Below, one piece after another: positions 8,305 to 13,606 of a stretch of 13,606 nt of DNA; position 1 is the stretch's first letter; the number at the start of each line of letters is the position of its first letter. Origin of the DNA: JAVBOW01 sp031551595 (lineage in GTDB: Bacteria; Bacteroidota; Bacteroidia; Bacteroidales; Rikenellaceae). Made by a program: the position numbers and the translations under genes. The notes under the pieces are model-generated. The model was not told the origin of the DNA. It searched no databases and saw only the letters and a list, made by a program, of their open reading frames with translations. The stretch covers positions 1 through 13,606 of the forward strand of contig JAVBNK010000025.1 of assembly GCA_031551595.1 (NCBI GenBank). The letters are read 5' to 3'.

Positions 8305-8934
8305 ATGCGAATGGATGCAACAGCCCGGGATAAGGAAGTGAGGATCGCCGCGCAATTGAAAGCGGGCGATCCGGCGTGCATGAAGGCGGTTTTCGATAAC
8401 TACCATCATGGGCTTTGTATGCGTGCGATGCGTTACCTCTCCTCGTGGGAAGACGCACGCGATGTGGTGCAGGGCGTGCTGGTGTCGTTCTGGAAGAATT
8501 GGTGCGGCCGTGAATTCCACGGATCTATGCAGGCCTACCTGTCAGTCGCGGTGGTCAAGGCATCGCTCAAGGTGCTGCGTGACAGCGGGAAATTCCGGTT
8601 CGTGGCGATGGAGCGGCAGCTTGCCGAGGTCATGTCGGAGTTGGATGATGCCGATGCGGAATTCGTGGAACGCCTGCGCGAGCGTGTGGCCGCATGTGTC
8701 GCCGCACTGCCCGAAAGCCAGCGCAACGTATTGGCGGGGATCGTCTTCGGAGGCAAGGCCTATAAAGAGGTGGCTGCAGAACTGGGGATCTCGCTCAATA
8801 CGGTGAAGACCCACTATGCCCGCGCGCTGAGGGCCGTCCGCGAACAAATGGATGCCGACGGGGTCCTGCTCCCGTCGCTCAAAAAGAACAGCAGCCCGGA
8901 CGCGACGGTCCTGCTGCTGTTCTTCGCGGGATAA
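8305..8934 (+). CDS. ECF-type RNA polymerase sigma factor
   Basis: Directs RNA polymerase to alternative promoters. Region 2 is at about residues 10-85, with core-binding/-10 recognition features (DPACMKAVFDNYHHGLCMRA, SSWEDARDVVQGVLVSFW). Region 4 is at about 128-185 and has a helix-turn-helix: LPESQRNVLAGIVFGGKAYKEVA followed by ELGISLNTVKTHYARALRAVRE. There is no sigma-1.1 or region 3. At 209 residues it is slightly long for an ECF factor; the hydrophobic tail ending VLLLLFFAG is common in Bacteroidota members. In this phylum such genes usually stand next to a FecR-like anti-sigma gene, but none follows here: the next gene is convergent htpG. It lies downstream of the SusCD operon behind a strong terminator, so whether it controls the STN-bearing transporter is open. 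Two close starts (8305 and 8311) are possible. Confidence 0.9.
   Translation: MRMDATARDKEVRIAAQLKAGDPACMKAVFDNYHHGLCMRAMRYLSSWEDARDVVQGVLVSFWKNWCGREFHGSMQAYLSVAVVKASLKVLRDSGKFRFVAMERQLAEVMSELDDADAEFVERLRERVAACVAALPESQRNVLAGIVFGGKAYKEVAAELGISLNTVKTHYARALRAVREQMDADGVLLPSLKKNSSPDATVLLLFFAG
8881..8924 (-). terminator. Candidate minus-strand terminator inside the 3' end of the sigma factor gene
   Basis: Bases 8884-8895 pair perfectly with 8913-8924 (12 bp) around a 17-base loop. Read on the minus strand, the stem runs directly into a T tract (complement of the A run at 8881-8885), whereas on the plus strand no T run follows. It could end htpG transcripts, giving htpG a 3' UTR of about 340 bases that is antisense to the end of the sigma gene. 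Confidence 0.45.
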
Positions 8935-8942
8935 TGAAACGC

Positions 8943-9008
8943 GGGTTTCGGATACACAGGATCATGCGCGGGTAATCCATGATATTCCTGGTCGCTTATC
9001 CGAAACCC
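8943..9008. repeat. Nested imperfect inverted repeat
   Basis: The outer arms gggtttcggata (8943-8954) and tatccgaaaccc (8997-9008) are perfect 12-bp complements. Inside them, AGGATCATG (8958-8966) pairs with CATGA plus TCCT (8978-8982 and 8986-8989), with a three-base bulge. The result is a long two-tier hairpin of 21 base pairs. No T run follows on either strand, so it is not a standard intrinsic terminator. Confidence 0.7.
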
Positions 9009-9190
9009 ACGTCAATCTCCGCGGGTAAAAAACCCTGCCGCTTTGGTTATCCATGCATGGTGGGTTTCCTGCTCGCGGTCCGGCATAGTTCGCAGGCGAC
9101 CTTTGCCCTCGCCCGCAGCGTCGGTTGCGGCGATCCTGCCCATATCTCCAGCGGCTGCGGGGGTGGGGATCGGAAATTTCGGGCCGCGGG

Positions 9191-9221
9191 AGATGGCTAT
9201 TGTCTGGGGCAATAGCCATCT
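9191..9221. repeat. 12-bp perfect hairpin downstream of htpG
   Basis: agatggctattg (9191-9202) and caatagccatct (9210-9221) are exact complements around a seven-base loop. On the plus strand a weak tttacaat follows; on the minus strand a GC-rich stretch follows. It lies about 45 bases past the htpG stop, so it may protect the 3' end of htpG mRNA or act as a weak terminator for plus-strand transcription. Confidence 0.6.
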
Positions 9222-9266
9222 TTACAATACCCATAGCATGCTGCGGGGCTCTTTATTGAAATTCAT

Positions 9267-11327
9267 CTATTTGCCGATCAACTCGACACTGCGGCGGATG
9301 AAATTGGTGAGGTTTTCGCCTTTGAGCATACCGTTCGACAGCAGGGCGAGGTCTACCAACTGTTTGACCAGTTTGTTTTCGGAGCCGATCTCACGCAGGC
9401 GGACCGAGCGTTCGCCGCGCAGGCCGGCTGCTTTCTCAGAGAGCGCATCGCGTTCGGCACGCTGCTCTTCGGTCAGGTCGGCTTCCTTTTTGTCTTTGAT
9501 TTCATCGGCGAACATCGCTTCGGCCTGCTGTGCGGCGTCGATCTTCTTATTGACGCTCTTGAGTTTATCGCCATAGGTGTCTTCGACCTGTCCGAGGATA
9601 TCGATCACCAGCGGGTGGTTGCCGTTCACGGCGATGGTGAAATTGTCAGGCATCTGGCCGTAAAACTGGCCCATCCCGCCGCCGCCCATGGCAGCCATGT
9701 CTTTCATGCGGCGCATATACTCGTCGCGCGTGATGACCACCGGGTCGTCCGTGGCGCCCATGGCTTCGAACTCGATGTTGTAGTGCACCTTGTCGTCCGC
9801 AGGCAACTGGGATTCGAACACCGGGCGCAGCAATTCCTGCTGTACGCTGCTCAGGGCCATGGTCTGGGGCTGTTCCTTCTGGATGAGCTTGTCGATCACG
9901 TCCGAATCCACGCGCACGAAACGCGTCCCCTGGTTTTTATGCTCGAACCAGCCGATGAAATGGTTGTCCAGCTGGCCGTTCATCTCCAGCACGTCGTAAC
10001 CGCGGCCCAGGGCGGCCTCCACGAAGCTGTGCATCCCGACCTTGTCGTTGGTGTAGAGGTAGATCACCGAGTCGTTCTTGTCGGTTTGCTGTCCGGCGAC
10101 GGCATCGGCATATTCCTTGAGGGTGAAGTACTTGCCTGTCGTATTTTTAAGCAGGGAGAAATCGGCGGCTTTCTCGGCGAATTTTTCATCGGTGATGATG
10201 CCGTACTGGATGAAGATTTTCAGGTCGTCCCATTTGGCTTCGTAGGCGGCGCGGTCGGCGGCGAACAACTCGGCCAGGCGGTCGGACACCTTGCGGGTGA
10301 TGTAGCTGGAAATCTTCTTGACGTTCGAGTCGCTTTGCAGGTAGCTGCGCGACACGTTCAGCGGAATGTCCGGCGAGTCGATCACCACGTGCAGCAGCGT
10401 GAGGAACTCCGGCACGATGCCTTCCACGGAATCCGTAACGAATACCTGGTTGCTATATAGCTGGATCTTATTCTTTTGTATCTCGAAATTATTACGGATC
10501 TTCGGGAAATAAAGGATGCCGGTGAGGTTGAACGGATAGTCGATGTTGAGGTGGATGTGGAACAGCGGTTCGTCGGCGGCAGGATAGAGCACGCGGTAGA
10601 ATTCGTCGTATTCCCCAGGCTTGATATCAGCCGGTTTGCGCGTCCATAAAGGGTTGGTGTCGTTAATGATATCGTCCTGCCCGGTTTCGGTCCATTTGCC
10701 GTCCTTCCACTCCTTTTTCTTGCCGAAAGCGATGGGCACGGGCAGGAAACGGCAGTATTTCGTGAGCAGTTCGCGGATGCGCCCTTCGTCGGCGAATTCG
10801 GCGTTGTCCTCCGAAATGTGCAGGATCACGTCCGTACCCCGGCGGCGCGGCGCGGCGCTCTCTTCCAGGGTGTATTCGGGCGTGCCGCTACAGGTCCACA
10901 GCATGGTCTGCGCACCTTCCTTATAGGACGCAGTGAGCAGTTCCACCTTGTCCGACACCATGAAAGACGAGTAGAAACCCAGCCCGAAATGGCCGATGAC
11001 CGCCTGGTTCTTGTATTTTTCCATGAACTCCTCGGCGCTCGAGAAAGCGATCTGGTTGATGTACTTATCGACCTCGTCGGCGGTCATGCCGATCCCCGCA
11101 TCCGAGATGGTGAGGGTGCGTGCGGCCTTGTCGAGCGAGATGCGGATCGCCAGGTCGCCCAACTCGCCCTTGAATTCGCCGATCGAGGCGAGGGTTTTCA
11201 ACTTCTGGGTCGCATCCACCGCATTGGACACCAGCTCGCGCAGGAAAATTTCGTGGTCCGAGTAGAGGAACTTCTTGATGATGGGGAAGATATTTTCGGT
11301 CGTTACCCCGATCTTGCCGTTTTGCAT
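9267..11327 (-). CDS. htpG: Molecular chaperone HtpG (Hsp90 family)
   Basis: Cytoplasmic ATP-dependent chaperone acting as a dimer on late folding intermediates. The N-terminal GHKL ATPase domain (about 1-215) shows RELVSNAVDA (catalytic Glu31, Mg-binding Asn35), DAGIGMT at 76-82 and the lid/Gly-rich GHFGLGFYS at 112-120. The middle domain (about 225-480) contains SPDIPLNVSRSYLQSD, whose Arg327 corresponds to the ATP-contacting arginine of Hsp90s. The C-terminal dimerisation domain (about 490-686) includes a Gly/Met-rich stretch (MAAMGGGGMGQFYG). The 686-residue length suits the Bacteroidota form, and no motif is damaged. ATG at 11327 gives the standard MQNGKIGVTTENIFP start. Transcribed alone: a terminator separates it from the kinase upstream, and an inverted repeat lies 64 bases before the start. 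The gene converges on the sigma factor gene. Confidence 0.98.
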   Translation of the reverse strand: MQNGKIGVTTENIFPIIKKFLYSDHEIFLRELVSNAVDATQKLKTLASIGEFKGELGDLAIRISLDKAARTLTISDAGIGMTADEVDKYINQIAFSSAEEFMEKYKNQAVIGHFGLGFYSSFMVSDKVELLTASYKEGAQTMLWTCSGTPEYTLEESAAPRRRGTDVILHISEDNAEFADEGRIRELLTKYCRFLPVPIAFGKKKEWKDGKWTETGQDDIINDTNPLWTRKPADIKPGEYDEFYRVLYPAADEPLFHIHLNIDYPFNLTGILYFPKIRNNFEIQKNKIQLYSNQVFVTDSVEGIVPEFLTLLHVVIDSPDIPLNVSRSYLQSDSNVKKISSYITRKVSDRLAELFAADRAAYEAKWDDLKIFIQYGIITDEKFAEKAADFSLLKNTTGKYFTLKEYADAVAGQQTDKNDSVIYLYTNDKVGMHSFVEAALGRGYDVLEMNGQLDNHFIGWFEHKNQGTRFVRVDSDVIDKLIQKEQPQTMALSSVQQELLRPVFESQLPADDKVHYNIEFEAMGATDDPVVITRDEYMRRMKDMAAMGGGGMGQFYGQMPDNFTIAVNGNHPLVIDILGQVEDTYGDKLKSVNKKIDAAQQAEAMFADEIKDKKEADLTEEQRAERDALSEKAAGLRGERSVRLREIGSENKLVKQLVDLALLSNGMLKGENLTNFIRRSVELIGK

Positions 11328-11390
11328 AGTTATGTAGTTTTATGATGGTCTGTACCGGTTTTATCAATTAATGTGCCATCGCCCGCCGGC

Positions 11391-11403
11391 TGACATTTTG
11401 TCA
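11391..11403. promoter_or_regulatory. Inverted repeat upstream of htpG, possible operator
   Basis: TGACA-TTT-TGTCA is a perfect 5-bp inverted repeat with a three-base spacer, in the short leader between the kinase terminator and htpG. It does not match the CIRCE heat-shock element. No clear TAnnTTTG box was found in this leader. A regulator-binding site is possible but unproven. Confidence 0.3.
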
Positions 11404-11415
11404 CGACCGGGCATG

Positions 11416-11448
11416 AAAAAGGGGCTGCGACACTGCCACAGCCCCTTT
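11416..11448 (-). terminator. Intrinsic terminator of the hybrid histidine kinase gene
   Basis: Bases 11418-11427 (aaaggggctg) pair perfectly with 11439-11448 (cagccccttt) around an 11-base loop. On the minus strand the stem ends in a T tract (complement of the A run at 11416-11420). It starts 16 bases after the kinase stop codon and makes htpG a separate transcription unit. Confidence 0.85.
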
Positions 11449-11463
11449 CTCGTTCAGTCCTGT

Positions 11464-13314
11464 TTACAGGAATGCCAGCACGGTCTCTTCCAGTTTGGTG
11501 GCCGAGAACGGTTTGGCGAGGATGTCGTTGCATCCGCTTTCGAGCGCCCATTGCTGTTCCATGTAGAAGGCGTTGGCCGTGATGGCGATGATCGGCACGC
11601 GGGGCGACATCGACCGGATCTTTTTGGCCGCATCGAGCCCCGACATCACCGGGAGCTGCATATTCATGATCACCATTGAAGGCTTCTCCAGCACGAACAT
11701 ATTGACCGCTTTTTCGCCGTCCGGAGCCCATACGATATCGGTATTTTCAAAGGCTTTTTCAAGCACCGACCGGATGAACCCGAATTCTTCCTGCGACTCT
11801 TCGGCCACCAGGATGTGCCTGCGTATTGAGCATGTATTGGGGACCACACCGCCGGTGCGGAACGGGATCGTGAACGAAAACGTGCTTCCTTTGCCCACTT
11901 CCGATTCGGCCCAGATCGTCCCGCCGAGGCGTTCCACGAGGCTTTGGCTGATGGCCAGGCCCAGCCCGGTGCCTTTGGCCCGTTCGTCGACCTTCTCGAA
12001 ACGGTTGAAGATCTTGCCCAGGTTCTTGGCTGGGATGCCCGTCCCGGTGTCGATGACCGAGAACCTAAGGTAAGGCTCCTCGATCTCCAGCTGCAGGGTG
12101 ATGTGGCCTTGCCTGGTATGTTTCACGGCGTTCGAGATCAGGTTGAACAGGATCTGCGTCACGCGGTTATGGTCCGTGAGCGTCCATATTTCGCCTTCGG
12201 GGCGTTCGACGCGGAATTCCACCCCTTCGTCCATTTTAAAACGGTGGGTGGTTTCCACCTCGGTGATGAGCCGGTTGATATCGGTTTCTTCGAATTTGAT
12301 CTCGCACATTCCTGATTCGATGCGCGACAAGTCGAGGATATCGTTGATCAGTTGCAGCAGCAGGTTGTTGTTGTTGCGGATCACTTCCATGTATTCGGCC
12401 CTCGTGGCGGGGTCGTCTTCTGCGGCCACCACTTCCGTAAAGCCGACGATCGCATTGAGCGGCGTACGTATCTCATGGCTCATGTTGGCCAGGAACGCCG
12501 ATTTCATGCGGTCGGCCTCTTCGGCCCGCTTGCGGGCTTCGGTCAGCTCTTCCATGCGCCGGACGCGGTCGCCGATGTCATGGATCAGCGCGAATACCTG
12601 GTCGTTGTCATAGGGTACGATACGGGCCTGGAACCAATATTTGATGCCGTTGATCTCCAGGTAATATTCGATATGCCGCATCTGTCCCGTGCGCAGGCAC
12701 TCGCCGATATTTTCCCGGTAAAGGGCGGTTACCTCGGGGGCGAATATCATGGCCCCGGACGACCCGATCAACTCTTCGCGCGTGTGAAGGAGCGACATGT
12801 GGTCGGGCATGATGATATCCTGGAAGATGAAATCCTTGTTGAATACGAAGATGAAGTCGGGCAACGTGTTGACCAGCTTATGGTATTTGTCTTTGAGTTC
12901 CCTGACCTTTGCGGCCAGTTGATGTTGCGTGTCTATGTGCTTCGATGTGGCCAGTATCCTGTTTTGTCCTTTCTCCGGACAGTAGAAATCGGTTTCGATC
13001 CAGGGGGCCTGGTCGCCGCCGGTTTTATACACGGCCGATTGCAGGGTTCCCGGTTGTGCGGCCGCTTTGCCGATGGCGTTGCGCAACGTTTCCCGGTATT
13101 GGAGATCTATGGCGTCGATAACCTGCGCAATATTGGTGAATGCGGTCGTTTTCCCGGGGACCGGGGACCGGCTGTTGATGATATGTATATCGCCCGAAAC
13201 GATGTCTAATTCCCATATTCCGGTATTCCCGGCGGTCAGCATGGAAATGATGTGTCTTTCCCGATCGTCCCCGGGGCCACCGGCAATCGGCAGGCCGTTG
13301 TCAGATACCATCAT
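11464..13314 (-). CDS. Soluble PAS hybrid histidine kinase with degenerate receiver domain
   Basis: Signal-transducing histidine kinase without a transmembrane segment or signal peptide, so probably cytoplasmic. Order: PAS-like sensor (about 22-130), a second PAS-like sensor (about 143-250, LVNTLPDFIFVFNKDFIFQ...IKYWFQARIVPYD), a short coiled coil (about 252-270), HisKA with SHEIRTPLN (phospho-accepting His280), HATPase (N-box Asn391/Asn395, DTGTGIP at 422-428, GTGLGLAISQSL at 448-459), then a receiver (about 499-616). The kinase motifs are intact. In the receiver the usual phospho-accepting Asp is Asn551 (VIMNMQLPVMSG) and the acidic pocket reads AEES rather than AED; Thr579 and Lys601 are kept. 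It therefore probably cannot receive phosphate by the normal route and may act as a protein-binding or autoregulatory module. No DNA-binding domain and no adjacent response regulator are visible. Two consecutive ATGs (13314, 13311) are possible starts. Confidence 0.93.
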   Translation of the reverse strand: MMVSDNGLPIAGGPGDDRERHIISMLTAGNTGIWELDIVSGDIHIINSRSPVPGKTTAFTNIAQVIDAIDLQYRETLRNAIGKAAAQPGTLQSAVYKTGGDQAPWIETDFYCPEKGQNRILATSKHIDTQHQLAAKVRELKDKYHKLVNTLPDFIFVFNKDFIFQDIIMPDHMSLLHTREELIGSSGAMIFAPEVTALYRENIGECLRTGQMRHIEYYLEINGIKYWFQARIVPYDNDQVFALIHDIGDRVRRMEELTEARKRAEEADRMKSAFLANMSHEIRTPLNAIVGFTEVVAAEDDPATRAEYMEVIRNNNNLLLQLINDILDLSRIESGMCEIKFEETDINRLITEVETTHRFKMDEGVEFRVERPEGEIWTLTDHNRVTQILFNLISNAVKHTRQGHITLQLEIEEPYLRFSVIDTGTGIPAKNLGKIFNRFEKVDERAKGTGLGLAISQSLVERLGGTIWAESEVGKGSTFSFTIPFRTGGVVPNTCSIRRHILVAEESQEEFGFIRSVLEKAFENTDIVWAPDGEKAVNMFVLEKPSMVIMNMQLPVMSGLDAAKKIRSMSPRVPIIAITANAFYMEQQWALESGCNDILAKPFSATKLEETVLAFL

Positions 13315-13354
13315 TATTCAATTACTTTTATATAAAATCTGCCAATGTATGAGG

Positions 13355-13362
13355 CAAATATA
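13355..13362 (-). promoter_or_regulatory. -7 element of the kinase promoter (TATATTTG)
   Basis: On the minus strand TATATTTG matches the Bacteroidota -7 consensus TAnnTTTG exactly. It lies 40 bases before the kinase start codon, in an AT-rich leader. A TTTG exists upstream but only 11 bases away, too near for the usual -33 spacing, so only the -7 part is supported. Confidence 0.5.
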
Positions 13363-13374
13363 TAACATTATTCC

Positions 13375-13405
13375 AAAAAACGGCCGTGATGCGGCCGTTT
13401 TTTTT
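13375..13405. terminator. Bidirectional intrinsic terminator
   Basis: aaaaaacggccg (13375-13386) and cggccgtttttt (13392-13403) form a 12-bp stem with loop tgatg, with T runs on both strands (T8 at 13398-13405 on plus, T6 on minus). On the minus strand it would end the partial gene at the right edge of the window, whose shifted-frame stop lies 25 bases before it. Confidence 0.85.
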
Positions 13406-13526
13406 GTGAAAAAGACTCATTTTCCGTTTTATCGGACCGAATTCGGTATAGAATAGGCGAAATGACGCATTCTGCGCGGCCGGATGGCATGGTCGCGTTT
13501 GTCGTTCAGTGTGATGCGGACCGGGT

Positions 13527-13606
13527 CTACGGCCTGTCGGAAGGGATGTCGTCGGTGATGCGCAGGGCGAGTCGCGAGGTCTGTTCACCGATGTCGTAGC
13601 GGGGAT
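13527..13606 (-). CDS. 3' end of a minus-strand gene, possibly frameshifted (LacI-like C-terminus?)
   Basis: From the right edge a minus-strand frame reads RYDIGEQTSRLALRITDD then IPSDRP and stops at TAG (13527-13529). It has the codon choice of neighbouring genes. Directly at the stop another frame reads on as VDPVRITLNDKRDHAIRP and further, to TAA at 13429-13431, 25 bases before a terminator. Joining the two needs one extra base near 13531. The pattern Y-x-IG...L.L.RI followed by VRITLND is reminiscent of the C-terminus of LacI-family regulators, but too little is present to be sure. Either TAG is the true end and the rest is chance, or the gene has a one-base deletion or sequence error. 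Confidence 0.4.
   Translation of the reverse strand, partial: PRYDIGEQTSRLALRITDDIPSDRP

Larger units (their letters stand above)
8935..9266. other. Gene-free convergent intergenic region with hairpins
   Basis: These 332 bases lie between the stops of the sigma gene and htpG. No ORF here is convincing: the longest (minus strand, 90 codons, 8962-9234) is rich in Arg and Pro, has no recognisable domain and crosses the inverted repeats. The region contains a nested 66-nt inverted repeat (8943-9008), a 10-bp palindrome ccatgcatgg (9051-9060) and a 12-bp hairpin (9191-9221). It may hold the htpG 3' UTR, a small structured RNA or an intergenic repeat; no tRNA or rRNA pattern was seen. Confidence 0.6.

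Noticed and set aside
8962..9234. 90-codon minus-strand frame in the convergent region
   Set aside because: Arg/Pro-rich, no domain, overlaps inverted repeats; not supported as a gene.
9615..10460. 281-codon plus-strand frame opposite htpG
   Set aside because: Antisense of a fully conserved htpG; no motif of its own.
12352..13209. 285-codon plus-strand frame opposite the kinase
   Set aside because: Antisense shadow of the conserved kinase domains.
13328..13588. 86-codon minus-strand frame at the right edge
   Set aside because: Runs through the terminator hairpin, and its Pro/Arg/His-rich start is a shifted reading of the more protein-like neighbouring frames.
13460..13600. 46-codon plus-strand frame near the right edge
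   Set aside because: Lies opposite a minus-strand frame with better codon usage and a terminator at the proper place.
1..13606. CRISPR arrays, tRNA or rRNA genes, insertion sequences, phage genes, toxin-antitoxin pairs
   Set aside because: No spaced direct repeats, transposase or integrase motifs, or tRNA/rRNA-like stretches were seen when reading both strands.

Overview
The window looks like a chromosomal segment of a fairly GC-rich gut-type Bacteroidota, perhaps Alistipes or another Rikenellaceae. The grounds are a SusC/SusD pair, DUF4843 and PKD-like lipoproteins, start sites without clear Shine-Dalgarno sequences, a TAnnTTTG-type -7 element and the codon usage. The genus is inference; the phylum is well supported.

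Left part (110-8251, plus strand): five closely spaced genes form one apparent operon. They are a SusC-like TonB-dependent transporter with an N-terminal STN signalling domain, a SusD-like lipoprotein, a DUF4843 lipoprotein, a PKD-like family lipoprotein and a secreted thioredoxin-fold protein with a WCGPC active site. A strong intrinsic terminator (16-bp perfect stem, T6) closes it. Together they look like an outer-membrane import complex with accessory surface lipoproteins and a periplasmic redox or folding protein. No glycoside hydrolase, lyase, sulfatase or peptidase is present, so the cargo is unknown. The start of the susC-like gene is ambiguous and may contain a one-base frame disturbance.

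Middle (8252-9266): an ECF-type sigma factor gene on its own, with no FecR-type anti-sigma beside it, followed by 332 bases without a convincing gene between convergent genes. That stretch holds a nested 66-nt inverted repeat and a second 12-bp hairpin. A further stem that could terminate minus-strand transcripts lies inside the 3' end of the sigma gene.

Right part (9267-13606, minus strand): htpG (Hsp90 chaperone) with intact ATPase motifs, and upstream of it a separately terminated, soluble hybrid histidine kinase. The kinase core is intact, but its receiver domain has Asn in place of the phospho-accepting Asp. At the right edge is the 3' end of a minus-strand gene that seems to run on in another frame to a stop just before a terminator. 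It resembles a LacI-type C-terminus only loosely.

The two points most worth checking are the pseudo-receiver kinase and the gene-free convergent region. The STN transporter / sigma factor arrangement without a visible anti-sigma factor is the third.
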